The notes: generated by a model from the sequence alone, not told the origin. 64,000 nt of DNA from Nitrospirota bacterium (GCA_016213945.1 JACQZF010000077.1:1-64000), one strand, 5' to 3'. Counted from the stretch's first letter, positions 1-9,646 are shown. Made by a program: numbers and translations.

Positions 1-4
1 AAAA

Positions 5-52
5 AGTTCTTTAAAAAATCTGTGAAATCTGCGTCATCTGTGGATAAATATT
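5..52. repeat. ATCTGTG-type dispersed repeat, half copy
   Basis: The tract contains AATCTGTGAAATCTGCGTCATCTGTGG, read here in pieces: ATCTGTG, AATCTGCG, ATCTGTGG. The same words in similar order recur at 33258-33347, where the two halves face each other. It lies just past the leuC stop, so it belongs to the intergenic repeat background rather than to a gene. Confidence 0.5.
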
Positions 53-58
53 CTTTGA

Positions 59-1315
59 TTATACAACCTCATCCTGTGTCGCTATCCTTCCTTTGATCGC
101 CGAAGCTGCGGCGACTGCGGGGTTTGAGAGATAGACCTCGCTCTCAGGGTGTCCCATCCTGCCGACAAAGTTCCTGTTCGTTGTAGCAATGGCCCTTTCG
201 CCCTTTGCAAGAATTCCCATGTGCCCGCCGAGACACGGGCCGCATGTCGGCGTGGAAAAAACCGCTTCCGCGTTCACGAATATCTCTGCCAGTCCTTCTT
301 TGACCGCCTGCAAATAGATCTGCTGGGTCGCTGGGATGACGATCATCCTGACATTTGGATTTACCTTTTTACCTTTTATGATCTCAGCGGCCACTCTCAG
401 GTCCTCGATCCTTCCGTTTGTGCAGGAGCCGATGACCACCTGGTCTATTGTGACGGATGAAAGCTCCGCAGCGGGTTTCGTGTTTGACGGCAGGTGAGGG
501 CAAGATACGGTCAAAGGGATTTTCGAACAGTCGTATTCCTTAACCTCGACATATTTGGAGTCTTTGTCGGATGAATAGAATTTATATTCACGCTTGGCCC
601 TGCCTTTGGCATACTGTTCAGTAATTTCGTCAGGGGTTATGATCCCGTTCTTTCCCCCGGCCTCGATTGCCATGTTGCACATTGTCAGCCGCGCGTACAT
701 CGGCAGTGCACTGATGGTCTCGCCTGTAAATTCCATGGCCCTGTATAATGCGCCGTCAACGCCGATATCGCCGATTGTGTGAAGTATTAAATCTTTTCCG
801 CCGACCCACTTGTTCAGTTTTCCGTAATAAACAAACTTCATGGACTCAGGCACCTTAAACCAGCATTCGCCGGTTGCCATTGCGGATGCCACGTCTGTTG
901 ATCCCACGCCGGTAGCGAACGCGCCCAGCCCGCCGTATGTGCAGGTGTGGCTGTCGGCGCCGATGATCAGATCGCCAGGCACCACAAGCCCCTGCTCCGG
1001 CAGAAGCGCATGTTCCACGCCCATTCTGCCGACTTCAAAATAAAGTCCGAGGTCATAACTTTTTGAAAAGTCCCTGAGCATCTTGCACTGTTCCGCGGCC
1101 TTGATGTCTTTCTGCGGGGCGAAGTGGTCGGGGATGAACACGATCCTGTTTTTGTCAAACACGCCTTTTGCGCCGATCTTTTTAAACTCGGTGATCGCGA
1201 TGGGCGCGGTTATATCATTGGCAAGGATCAGGTCCACCTTCGCGTTGATCAACTCTCCGGGTACGACCTCTTTTTTGCCGCAGTGGGCTGCAAAAATCTT
1301 TTCCGTGATTGTCAC
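59..1315 (-). CDS. leuC: 3-isopropylmalate dehydratase large subunit (LeuC)
   Basis: Aconitase-family [4Fe-4S] enzyme that isomerises 2-isopropylmalate to 3-isopropylmalate in leucine synthesis, working with LeuD. The 418-residue length fits the short LeuC/HacA subfamily. Visible motifs are [20 protein letters not shown] near residue 120, the first cluster cysteine in [13 protein letters not shown] and the other two in [11 protein letters not shown]. The start is GTG, preceded by a strong GGAGGAAC site. It is divergent from ilvC; leuA lies 3 kb away and leuD is not in the window, perhaps just to the left. A homoaconitase role is possible but the neighbours favour leucine synthesis. Confidence 0.95.
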   Translation of the reverse strand: MTITEKIFAAHCGKKEVVPGELINAKVDLILANDITAPIAITEFKKIGAKGVFDKNRIVFIPDHFAPQKDIKAAEQCKMLRDFSKSYDLGLYFEVGRMGVEHALLPEQGLVVPGDLIIGADSHTCTYGGLGAFATGVGSTDVASAMATGECWFKVPESMKFVYYGKLNKWVGGKDLILHTIGDIGVDGALYRAMEFTGETISALPMYARLTMCNMAIEAGGKNGIITPDEITEQYAKGRAKREYKFYSSDKDSKYVEVKEYDCSKIPLTVSCPHLPSNTKPAAELSSVTIDQVVIGSCTNGRIEDLRVAAEIIKGKKVNPNVRMIVIPATQQIYLQAVKEGLAEIFVNAEAVFSTPTCGPCLGGHMGILAKGERAIATTNRNFVGRMGHPESEVYLSNPAVAAASAIKGRIATQDEVV

Positions 1316-1508
1316 TGTTCCTCCAAAAATTGATAATTGTGATAAGGAATTTTCCTGAAAAAAAGATATACAAAAATACTACAAGATGGTGCAGCTATTA
1401 GTCAATTCGTCGACCTTAACTTTCAAAATTCAATTAAATCTGATATTATTTTTGAGTTCATCGGCAATAGTAATGTTAACTTGCAATATGACAGCAATTA
1501 ATTTTTAG

Positions 1509-2531
<1,023 letters not shown>

Positions 2532-2545
2532 GAAGATACCATAAT

Positions 2546-2656
2546 AAAAAAAATCCCCCTTACTCCCCCTTTTTCAAAGGGGGATTTTTCCCTCTATCAA
2601 GAGGGGTTAGGGGTGTGTTCCCCTTTTGACAAAGAGGGGTTAGGGGAGATTTTTTA
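2546..2656. repeat. CCCCTC-rich 110-bp repeat, copy 1
   Basis: Nested palindromes built from AATCCCCCTT, CCCCCTTTTTCAAAGGGGG, GAGGGGTTAGGGG and GGGGAGATTTTTT. A second copy in inverted orientation is at 31142-31256, upstream of sdhB; by eye they agree over nearly the whole length. Internal hairpins with T runs could terminate ilvC transcription. Confidence 0.75.
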
Positions 2657-2663
2657 ATCAACC

Positions 2664-3299
2664 ATGTTCCAATTCGCCAAAGAAGGTTATCCGTTCATCC
2701 TGGTTTTTATCTCTCTTACCGCCGTGTCTGCGCTTCTCAGGTCCCACTGGCTGACAGCGGTATTCCTGATACTCACGCTTTTCATGTTCTATTTCTTCAG
2801 AGACCCTGACAGGGTGACGGTCCCTGATAAGGACGCGTTTTACTCCCCAGCGGACGGAAAGATAATCGTAATTACAGAAGCGGCGGAGGACGAGATATTG
2901 CATGAGAAAGCGCTGAAGATCAGCATCTTTATGTCGCCGCTGAATGTGCATGTGAACAGGGCGCCTTGCGACGGAGTTGTAAGGGATGTCAGACATTATC
3001 CCGGGAAGTTTTTGTCAGCGTTTAAAGATGAAGCCTCAATAGTCAATGAACATATAACCATGCTTCTTGAAGGCCCGCACGGAAAGATCGTGGTAAAGCA
3101 GATAGCCGGTTATGTAGCGCGCCGCGCAGTCTGCAGGGTAAAACCGGGGGAGGCACTTGCGCAGGGGCAGAGATACGGTATAATTAAATTCAGTTCGAGG
3201 CTTGATGTCTTTTTACCATTAGGCACCAAAGTTAAGGTAAAATTAGGCGACAAGGTAAAAGCGGGGGAAACGGTGTTAGCAAAGAGAAGTGAGAAGTGA
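2664..3299 (+). CDS. psd: Phosphatidylserine decarboxylase proenzyme, short type
   Basis: Makes phosphatidylethanolamine from phosphatidylserine at the inner membrane. The 211-residue size matches the short bacterial/archaeal Psd class, which self-cleaves to give a pyruvoyl group. Two N-terminal membrane segments (residues 8-45) precede FFRDPDR and FYSPADGKI; KISIFMSPLNVHVNR and KQIAGYVARR are family blocks, and KFSSRLDVFLP near residue 178 holds the serine expected to become pyruvoyl. The last codons (AKRSEK) read through a GAAGTGA repeat tract, so the C-terminus may be repeat-derived. Its substrate comes from pssA, the next gene. Confidence 0.93.
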   Translation: MFQFAKEGYPFILVFISLTAVSALLRSHWLTAVFLILTLFMFYFFRDPDRVTVPDKDAFYSPADGKIIVITEAAEDEILHEKALKISIFMSPLNVHVNRAPCDGVVRDVRHYPGKFLSAFKDEASIVNEHITMLLEGPHGKIVVKQIAGYVARRAVCRVKPGEALAQGQRYGIIKFSSRLDVFLPLGTKVKVKLGDKVKAGETVLAKRSEK

Positions 3300-3366
3300 G
3301 AAGTTATTATATGCAATTTTCTCGGTCTTTTACTTCCGACTTCCTACTTCTTACTTCCTACTTAAC
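3287..3366. repeat. Low-complexity AAGTGAG / ACTTCCT tract
   Basis: GAGAAGTGAGAAGTGAGAAGTT is followed 25 bases later by ACTTCCGACTTCCTACTTC and more of the same, forming an imperfect inverted pair. It covers the end of psd and the spacer before pssA. Similar wordy tracts occur beside several other genes in the window. Confidence 0.6.
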
Positions 3367-3369
3367 ATT

Positions 3370-4092
3370 ATGAAAAAAGGGATCTACATATTACCCAATT
3401 CGTTGACTCTGTGCGGGATGTTCTGCGGGTTCTACGCAATCCTTGCGTCATTCAAGGGCCACTTTGTTTATGCCGCATGGGCGATATTGATAGCAAATAT
3501 CTTTGACGGGCTTGACGGCTGGGTCGCCCGGCTGACAAACAGCACGACAAAATTCGGCGTGGAGCTTGACTCTCTTTCCGACCTCGTCGCATTCGGTGTT
3601 GCGCCCGCTGTAGTGATTTACAGTTGGGGCGACCTGCATTCTTTCGGCAGGCTTGGGTGGGGAGCGGCTTTTATCTATGTAATCTGCGGGGCCCTGAGGC
3701 TTGCAAGGTACAACGTGCAAATGGGGACCACCGAGAGCAAGGCGTTTACCGGCCTTCCGATCCCCGGGGCAGGCACGGTGGTGGCGTCACTCGTTTTGTT
3801 TTATAATGAATTATTGGGAGAGCCGGGAAGTAAAAACTATATAATTCTCTTTCTGCCGTTTCTGCTCGCAGCGCTGATGGTAAGCACGCTGCGGTTTCAC
3901 GGATTGAAGGAGATCAATTTCAAAGAGAGGAAACCGTTCTGGCTCCTTGTAGTTATAGTGTCGGCCTTTGTGCTGATATTTATGTACCCTGAGATCGTGA
4001 TATTTGTTTTCGCGATTATTTATGTAATATGGGGCATCATTGAAGGAACGTATTTGCTGAGCAAAAAAAGGAAAATGAAGGCGACGTCTTAA
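3370..4092 (+). CDS. pssA: CDP-diacylglycerol-serine O-phosphatidyltransferase
   Basis: Transfers phosphatidyl from CDP-diacylglycerol to serine, giving the Psd substrate. The CDP-alcohol phosphatidyltransferase motif is intact: DGLDGWVAR, then G, then ELDSLSD (D-x2-DG-x2-AR-x8-G-x3-D-x3-D) near residues 42-64. Seven or eight hydrophobic segments make it integral to the inner membrane. The open frame extends 27 codons upstream, but that part is translated repeat (FYFRLPTSYFLLN) and the ATG before KKGIYILPNS matches family N-termini, giving 240 residues. Confidence 0.94.
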   Translation: MKKGIYILPNSLTLCGMFCGFYAILASFKGHFVYAAWAILIANIFDGLDGWVARLTNSTTKFGVELDSLSDLVAFGVAPAVVIYSWGDLHSFGRLGWGAAFIYVICGALRLARYNVQMGTTESKAFTGLPIPGAGTVVASLVLFYNELLGEPGSKNYIILFLPFLLAALMVSTLRFHGLKEINFKERKPFWLLVVIVSAFVLIFMYPEIVIFVFAIIYVIWGIIEGTYLLSKKRKMKATS

Positions 4093-4093
4093 T

Positions 4094-4175
4094 CTGTCAT
4101 TCCGGCAGTCCTTAGGCCGGAATCCAGTTCCTATAAGACCCTGGATTCCCGCTCAAAAGATTGCGGGAATGACAG
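4094..4175. repeat. GTCATTCC palindromic dispersed element
   Basis: Begins CTGTCATTCCGG and ends GGGAATGACAG, with inner inverted pieces CCGGAATCC and GGATTCCCG. Occupies most of the pssA-leuA spacer. One of about ten related elements in the window. Confidence 0.75.
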
Positions 4176-4214
4176 ATTGAAAATATTCTTCTTGCGGACA
4201 ACAAGGACAACATC

Positions 4215-5723
4215 ATGAGGACAATAAAGATCTTTGACACGACATTAAGGGACGGCGAGCAGTCACCCGGCGCGTCAATGAACGTGGGCGAAAAGCTGCA
4301 AGTTGCAAAACAGCTTGCAAGGCTCGGCGTGGACATTATCGAGGCGGGATTTGCTATCGCGTCCCCCGGTGATTTTGAGGCAATAAAGAGGATCGGCGGC
4401 GAGGTGGAAGGCCCTGTCATTTGCAGTCTTGCGAGGGCCAGAGAAGAAGATATCAAGCGCGCGTGGGAGGCGTTGAAGGACACGCAGAAGAGGCGTATTC
4501 ATACTTTCCATTCCACTTCCGATATCCACCTGAAGCATCAGTTCCGCGTTAGCCGTGAAGAGGCGCTGAAACGTTCGGTGGAGATGGTGAAGCTCGCAAA
4601 GAGTTTTACAGAGGATGTCGAATTCTCGCCGATGGATGCGACGCGCACTGAAATAAATTATCTGTGCGAGGTTGTGGAAGCGGTCATTGCGGCAGGGGCG
4701 TTGACAGTGAATATTCCTGACACGGTAGGCTACAGCATCCCAAGCGAATTCGGGGCGATGATAAAGACCATCTTTGAAAAAGTGAAGAATATTGACAAGG
4801 CCGTGATCGCGGTCCATTGCCACAACGACCTCGGGCTTGCAACTTCCAATTCCCTTGCAGCAGTCCTTAACGGCGCGGGGCAGATCGAATGCACCATTAA
4901 CGGGATCGGTGAGCGCGCAGGCAACTGTTCAATGGAAGAAGTTGTAATGGCGTTAAGAACGCGTCGCGATATATTCAATGCTGATACTAATATCAAAACA
5001 GAAGAAATTATGCGGAGCAGCAGGCTCGTAACAAAGATCACCGGCATGTATGTTCAGCCCAACAAGGCGATTGTCGGGGCGAACGCGTTTGCCCATGAAT
5101 CGGGGATACACCAGGACGGCCTGCTGAAGGAGAAATCCACCTATGAAATTATCAGGCCGGAGACCATCGGCCTTCATAAAACAAAATTTGTCCTCGGAAA
5201 ACATTCAGGCAGGCATGCTTTCAGGACGAGACTGAACGAGTTAGGCTATGCACTTAATGATGACGAAGTGAATAGCGCGTTTGAGCGTTTCAAGAGACTC
5301 GCGGACCAGAAAAAGGAAATCTACGATGAAGACCTTGAGATCCTCGTAACAGAAGAATTCACGACAGTGCCTGAAATATACAGCCTTGTTGATCTCAATG
5401 CTTCAGCGGGCATTCATCTGAGACCGACTGCCGTTATTAAGCTTAAGGTCAGTGAAGAGCTGATTGAAAAGACAGAGCACGGAGACGGCCCGGTTGACGC
5501 AGCGTTCAAGGCGATTGCTTCAATCACAGGCACAAAGAGCAAGCTTCTCAAATATGAGGTGAAGGCGATCACGGGCGGCACGGACGCGCTTGGCGAGGTT
5601 GTTGTCTCGCTTGAGGAAGACGGCAAGTCAGTCACCGGCCACGGCAGCGACACAGACATCATCATCGCCTCCGCAAAGGCGTATATCAACGCATTGAACA
5701 AGCTGGCAGCAAGAAAGAAATAG
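4215..5723 (+). CDS. leuA: 2-isopropylmalate synthase
   Basis: First committed step of leucine synthesis: acetyl-CoA plus 2-oxoisovalerate to 2-isopropylmalate. The TIM barrel starts with FDTTLRDGEQSPGASM at residue 6, and has VHCHNDLGLATSNSLAA near 197, GIGERAGNCSMEEV and HESGIHQDG further on. A C-terminal LeuA dimer/allosteric domain (about residues 365-495) ends in DTDIIIASAKAYINALNKL, so leucine feedback is expected. The length of 502 is normal for bacterial LeuA; the full regulatory domain and neighbours leuC/ilvC argue against homocitrate or citramalate synthase. Confidence 0.96.
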   Translation: MRTIKIFDTTLRDGEQSPGASMNVGEKLQVAKQLARLGVDIIEAGFAIASPGDFEAIKRIGGEVEGPVICSLARAREEDIKRAWEALKDTQKRRIHTFHSTSDIHLKHQFRVSREEALKRSVEMVKLAKSFTEDVEFSPMDATRTEINYLCEVVEAVIAAGALTVNIPDTVGYSIPSEFGAMIKTIFEKVKNIDKAVIAVHCHNDLGLATSNSLAAVLNGAGQIECTINGIGERAGNCSMEEVVMALRTRRDIFNADTNIKTEEIMRSSRLVTKITGMYVQPNKAIVGANAFAHESGIHQDGLLKEKSTYEIIRPETIGLHKTKFVLGKHSGRHAFRTRLNELGYALNDDEVNSAFERFKRLADQKKEIYDEDLEILVTEEFTTVPEIYSLVDLNASAGIHLRPTAVIKLKVSEELIEKTEHGDGPVDAAFKAIASITGTKSKLLKYEVKAITGGTDALGEVVVSLEEDGKSVTGHGSDTDIIIASAKAYINALNKLAARKK

Positions 5724-5736
5724 TAGTTAGGATTTT

Positions 5737-5770
5737 GCAGGAGCACGGTGCTCCGTGCCCCTGCATTTTT
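5737..5770 (+). terminator. Terminator after leuA
   Basis: Stem GCAGGAGCACGG / CCGTGCCCCTGC with a short loop and one mismatch, followed by ATTTTTTG. It belongs to the GCAGGGGC palindrome family also seen at 36909 and 46459. Confidence 0.7.
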
Positions 5771-5782
5771 TGATTTCTGCTT

Positions 5783-6673
5783 ATGAAAACCGTTAGATAT
5801 TTCTACAAACTTTTACCTCTGATTATTTTCTTTATATTCACTGTCTCCTGTGCGCCGAAGGAAGAAATCAAACCTCCACTTAAGCCCGCGAAGGTAGCAG
5901 TAGTTCTTGGCGCAGGCGCGTCAAAGGGTTTTGCGCATATAGGTGTTCTGAAAGTCCTTGAAGCGAATAAGGTGCCGATCAACATGATAGTCGGCACAAG
6001 CGCGGGGAGTTTCGTGGGCAGCCTGTATGCGTACGGGTACAACGCCTTCAAGCTCCAGGAAATTTCTTTTGCGATAGAAAGAGGTGACATCATTGATTTC
6101 GGCCTCCCGGACAAAGGATTTATTAAAGGGGACGCGCTGGAAGAATTTATAAACAGGAAAGTCAGCAATGCCCATATTGAAAATTTAAAGATACCATTCT
6201 ATGCTGTTGTTACCGACATTCAGAGCGGCGAGGAGATGATCTTCAGCAGCGGCAGCACGGGAACGGCTGTAAGAGCAAGCTGTTCAATTCCCGGGGTGTT
6301 CAGGCCCGCACAAATAGGGGACAGGCTTTATGCTGATGGCGGCATCGTCAGCCCTGTTGCAGTTGACGCCGCAAGACGCCTCGGCGCGGACATTGTTATT
6401 GCCGTGGATATTTCCGCTGATATTGATAATACGCTGCCTGAGGGCACTATTGATATGATCCTCAAGTCGGTAAGCATCATGCATTCCAAGATCGCAGCCA
6501 CGCAGCTTGAAAAAGCTGATGTTGTGATAAAACCGAAGGTCGGGTATATCGGCTCCAGCGATTTCACCAAAAGACACGAAGCCGTGCTTGAAGGCGAAAA
6601 GGCCGCCACAGGAGCTTTGCCGGAACTTCAGGATATCATCACCAAACTCAGGCAGGAAGGAAGACTGAATTAG
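5783..6673 (+). CDS. Patatin-like phospholipase lipoprotein
   Basis: RssA/patatin-type serine hydrolase, 296 residues, probably attached to a membrane by lipidation. The signal peptide ends in a lipobox with Cys at residue 23 (FTVSC). The oxyanion-hole glycines are in VLGAGASKGFAHIGVL, the nucleophile is in GTSAG (near 72-76) and the catalytic Asp in ADGGIVSPV, so the Ser-Asp dyad is intact. Such enzymes act on phospholipid or acyl esters; the substrate cannot be told from sequence. It sits alone between the leuA terminator and ssrA. Confidence 0.88.
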   Translation: MKTVRYFYKLLPLIIFFIFTVSCAPKEEIKPPLKPAKVAVVLGAGASKGFAHIGVLKVLEANKVPINMIVGTSAGSFVGSLYAYGYNAFKLQEISFAIERGDIIDFGLPDKGFIKGDALEEFINRKVSNAHIENLKIPFYAVVTDIQSGEEMIFSSGSTGTAVRASCSIPGVFRPAQIGDRLYADGGIVSPVAVDAARRLGADIVIAVDISADIDNTLPEGTIDMILKSVSIMHSKIAATQLEKADVVIKPKVGYIGSSDFTKRHEAVLEGEKAATGALPELQDIITKLRQEGRLN

Positions 6674-6710
6674 TGAATACTGAAAATCTAAGATACTATC
6701 TGCCTGTAAC

Positions 6711-6775
6711 GTTGTCATTCCGGCTTGTCCGGAATCTTTCTTTCGGACGGACTCCCGACAAGCGGGAGTGACAAC
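6711..6775. repeat. GTCATTCC palindromic dispersed element
   Basis: Starts GTTGTCATTCCGGC and ends GCGGGAGTGACAAC; inner arms GGCTTGTCCGGAAT and ACTCCCGACAAGCGG. It separates the patatin gene from the ssrA promoter. Confidence 0.7.
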
Positions 6776-6801
6776 TCAGGAGGCCATTGGTTTTGCAGAA
6801 A

Positions 6802-6833
6802 TTGATAGCTCACCATCCTTAGTGTGCTATAAT
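6802..6833 (+). promoter_or_regulatory. Probable ssrA promoter
   Basis: A perfect -10 hexamer TATAAT lies at 6828-6833, nine bases before the first G of the tmRNA. The nearest -35-like word is TTGATA at 6802-6807, giving a long 20-base spacer, so the -10 box is the firm part. Confidence 0.6.
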
Positions 6834-6841
6834 AAATTGAC

Positions 6842-7188
<347 letters not shown>

Positions 7189-7209
7189 CAGTAAGTTGTA
7201 TAGTAACTT

Positions 7210-7241
7210 GAGAAACCCTGTATCCTGATACAGGGTTTCTC
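7210..7241 (+). terminator. Hairpin terminator after ssrA
   Basis: A perfect 15-bp stem, GAGAAACCCTGTATC with GATACAGGGTTTCTC, and a two-base central gap. There is only a weak T run afterwards (ATTCTGT), so termination is inferred mainly from the stem and its place 23 bases past the tmRNA. Confidence 0.7.
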
Positions 7242-7394
7242 ATTCTGTCATTCCGGCTTCTGTTCTCCGTAGTAGCTACGAAGAATGAATGCCCAGAGTC
7301 TTTTATGATTCTCTATAAGTCAGAAAGATTCTCGCTATTTCGCATATCTCATTAATTTCATTATGCCCCAGAAGGCTTAATTCCAAATAACATC

Positions 7395-7430
7395 TTGACT
7401 GCCTGTCAATTAGTGGTAACATTATTACCA
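7395..7430 (+). promoter_or_regulatory. Promoter with operator-like dyad before the DUF3300 gene
   Basis: TTGACT at 7395-7400 and TAACAT at 7417-7422 are 16 bases apart. A perfect dyad TGGTAA-N5-TTACCA (7414-7430) covers the -10 region, placed where a repressor would block polymerase. The binding protein is unknown. Confidence 0.4.
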
Positions 7431-7469
7431 ATAGACTTTGATTTTCCCGTAAGCGCAAAAGGAGATATT

Positions 7470-8600
7470 ATGAGAGCTTCAATAATCATTATTCGGGGGT
7501 TGGCATGGATGATCATCGCCATGCTCGTCATACCTCCCGGTATACCTGCGCAGGATACCGGGGAACCAGAGCAAACCGACAGGTTCGGGGAAGAAGAATT
7601 GACGCAGATGCTTGCGCCGATTGCCTTATATCCCGATTCTCTGATAGCTCAGATACTGATGGCATCGACCTATCCGCTTGAGGTGGTTGAGGCTGAACGC
7701 TGGCTGCGTCAGAACAAGGACCTGAAAGGCGATGCACTCAACGACGCCCTGCAGGAAAAGACCTGGGACCCAAGTGTGAAAGTGCTGTGCCATTTCCCGG
7801 ACGTTCTCTTTGCCATGAGCGACAAACTCGACCAGACGCGGAAATTAGGCGATGCCTTCTTAAGCCAGGAGGGTGAGGTTACGGCCACCATACAAGAATT
7901 GCGCCGGAAGGCCGAAGAGCAGGGAAACCTCAAGACGACAAAAGAACAGCAGGTCATAGTCGAGAAGGAAGTAATCAAGATCGAACCAGCTGACCCGCAG
8001 GTTGTCTATGTCCCGGTCTACGATCCGTTCTATGTATACGGCCCGTGGTGGTACCCTGCATATCCACCTTATTACTGGTACTATCCGCGCGGTTTTGTCA
8101 CCGGCGGTTTTATCAGTTACAGGCACCGGGTATTTATTGGACTCAGCTTGTTCCCATGGGTCTGGTTCGACTGGCATTTCCATAGTATCCATATAGATAT
8201 TCATAAAACGAGTCGGTTCCACAGGTTTGACCACAGGTGGGATTTCGACAGGCCTGTCTGGAGACATAATCCGCACCACAGAAAGGGGGTGGCCTACAGA
8301 AACAGGATAACGAGCCAGCGCTTCGGATTGAGACCGTCACGAGTGTCACCAGCGAGCCCGGAAATGCGCGGTTATCCGGGAAGGCGCATTGAAAGACAGG
8401 ACGGGCGACCATCTCAGCGCCCCATTGAACGCAGGGAAGACGTCGGCACGCCAAAGGCCAGGCCCGAAAGGGAAAGGGGTCGCGGCCCTGTAGTCAGGGA
8501 TACTCCATTCAGGGGAATCGGCGAAGGCAATTTTGAGCGCAAAGCAAGCGAACGCGGAGGTGTGGGAGTCCCCACTGTCATCACTTCCACACCCGGATAG
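7470..8600 (+). CDS. DUF3300 family secreted protein
   Basis: A 376-residue protein with an N-terminal membrane/signal segment (IIIIRGLAWMIIAMLVIPPG). The DUF3300 core runs from LTQMLAPIALYPDSLIAQI through WDPSVKVLCHFPDVL to VVYVPVYDPFYVYGPWW, followed by an aromatic stretch YPAYPPYYWYYPRGF and an Arg-rich, probably disordered tail ending in the family-like GIGEGNFERKASERG. AAGGAGATATT before the ATG decides the start; the frame is open 25 codons further up but without a ribosome site. Function is unknown; it is envelope-located by its signal. The last ten residues (VGVPTVITSTPG) look like read-through into other DNA, see the overlapping minus-strand entry. Confidence 0.82.
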   Translation: MRASIIIIRGLAWMIIAMLVIPPGIPAQDTGEPEQTDRFGEEELTQMLAPIALYPDSLIAQILMASTYPLEVVEAERWLRQNKDLKGDALNDALQEKTWDPSVKVLCHFPDVLFAMSDKLDQTRKLGDAFLSQEGEVTATIQELRRKAEEQGNLKTTKEQQVIVEKEVIKIEPADPQVVYVPVYDPFYVYGPWWYPAYPPYYWYYPRGFVTGGFISYRHRVFIGLSLFPWVWFDWHFHSIHIDIHKTSRFHRFDHRWDFDRPVWRHNPHHRKGVAYRNRITSQRFGLRPSRVSPASPEMRGYPGRRIERQDGRPSQRPIERREDVGTPKARPERERGRGPVVRDTPFRGIGEGNFERKASERGGVGVPTVITSTPG

Positions 8601-8648
8601 GGACAGCGCCAGGACCACCATAATTCCAAAATAAAGCAGTCTTTTCAT
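8346..8648 (-). pseudogene. Head of a lipoprotein gene running antisense into the DUF3300 gene
   Basis: An open frame starts with a strong GGAGGATAAC site and ATG, then a textbook lipoprotein signal: KRLLYFGIMVVLALSLSGCG followed by SDDSGDSHTS, with the lipobox Cys at residue 20. After about 30 residues it enters the strand opposite the conserved DUF3300 C-terminus and becomes an antisense shadow (PFPFGPGLW...). The simplest reading is a truncated lipoprotein whose body was replaced by a rearrangement joining it to the DUF3300 gene. A functional 100-residue protein is less likely. Confidence 0.4.
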
Positions 8649-8857
8649 GTTATCCTCCACGTGATTTTTCATTGGATAGACCACCGGATTCTATCCTGAA
8701 CTATTATCAACTTACCAAGTTTGGTATGAGAAAAGTATCACTATCCGATTTCAGGATCTCCGAACAAAGAGTCTTTATATAAGAAGTGTATCCCATTTTT
8801 TAAAATCGGGCAAGAAAAATTATATAGCTTGTTTGTGCTTCCATCTCTGTATCGCCA

Positions 8858-9133
8858 ATGCCGGCAATTAAACTGCTTGCCTATTATCCGCTTGGTGGCA
8901 GTGTGCTGGACTCAAGCGGTAATAACTATAACGGAACCGTTGGCGGCACCGCAGCATACGGTGTCGGTTATAAAGATCAGGCATTTTCTTTTAACGGCGC
9001 AACCTATATTTCTACATTGCTTAATATCGATGTTAGCGTGCAACCCCAGATGACCTTGGGGGACTGTGTGCGTCCGTCAGGCTTCTTTTATGGACAGGTT
9101 ATAACGCATGGAAATCATTCTTTAAACCTGTAA
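8858..9133 (+). pseudogene. LamG/concanavalin-like domain fragment
   Basis: The frame reads LLAYYPLGGSVLDSSGNNYN, then a GYKDQAFSFNGATYIST segment, which matches the opening strands of LamG-type lectin/glucanase domains of large secreted proteins. It has no signal peptide, no convincing ribosome site and stops after 91 residues, about half a domain; the last 30 residues drift from the family (CVRPSGFFYGQ). I read it as a leftover of a larger surface protein gene. Confidence 0.5.
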
Positions 9134-9166
9134 GCATCAATTTCAAAGCCCTCACAAATTATTATC

Positions 9167-9195
9167 TTGCAGGTTACAGTAACGTTTGTTAGTAT
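9167..9195 (+). promoter_or_regulatory. Candidate promoter of the 34-residue protein gene
   Basis: TTGCAG at 9167-9172 and TAGTAT at 9190-9195 are 17 bases apart. The spacer contains the palindrome GTTACAGTAAC. About 115 bases of leader follow, including an inverted repeat GCATTGTAAG / CTTGCAATGC (9266-9298) that ends right at the ribosome site. Confidence 0.4.
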
Positions 9196-9309
9196 GATGA
9201 GCATAAAGATATTTGGAAAGACTAAAGTATTTGTTTGTAATGGACGTTCTTATAACTCAATTGCATTGTAAGCAATAAATAAAAACTTGCAATGCGGAAA
9301 GGAGAAAAA

Positions 9310-9414
9310 ATGGCAAAGAAAGTAAGATGTGTTGAAAAAACAAAAGAGGGGAAAAGATGTAAAAATACCGCAACCGGCACCTCAAAATGCTGTGCTGCTC
9401 ACAAGAAAAAATAG
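9310..9414 (+). CDS. 34-residue Cys/His-rich small protein
   Basis: ATG follows GGAAAGGAGAAAAA, a very strong ribosome site. The product is MAKKVRCVEKTKEGKRCKNT followed by ATGTSKCCAAHKKK. Cys7, Cys17, Cys27/28 and His31 give a C-x9-C-x9-C(C)-x2/3-H pattern with the GKRCKN core, much like the small zinc-binding DUF5763-type motif found alone or appended to larger proteins. A strong terminator follows at 9445, so it is a single-gene unit. Likely a zinc-knuckle peptide; role unknown. Confidence 0.7.
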   Translation: MAKKVRCVEKTKEGKRCKNTATGTSKCCAAHKKK

Positions 9415-9444
9415 TATATAGAAATTACATATTGAGTCAAACTG

Positions 9445-9474
9445 AAAGGGGCTTGTTTCGGCAAGTCCCTTTTA
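9445..9474 (+). terminator. Rho-independent terminator
   Basis: AAAGGGGCTTG, loop TTTCGG, CAAGTCCCTTT then TTAATAT; eleven pairs with one G-U. It ends the small-protein transcript. Confidence 0.8.
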
Positions 9475-9646
9475 ATATATGAATCATAATTTTTTGTTAC
9501 GGGCGTGACCAATCAATGATGATGAAACTATGAAATTTGCTGTGGCGCGGTTACATGGGCACTGCATCGTCTTGCATTTTTTCACAGTATTCGTATACTT
9601 TAATTGTCTGATTTATTTCTTAATATTTTTCTGAACGAAAGTTTAT

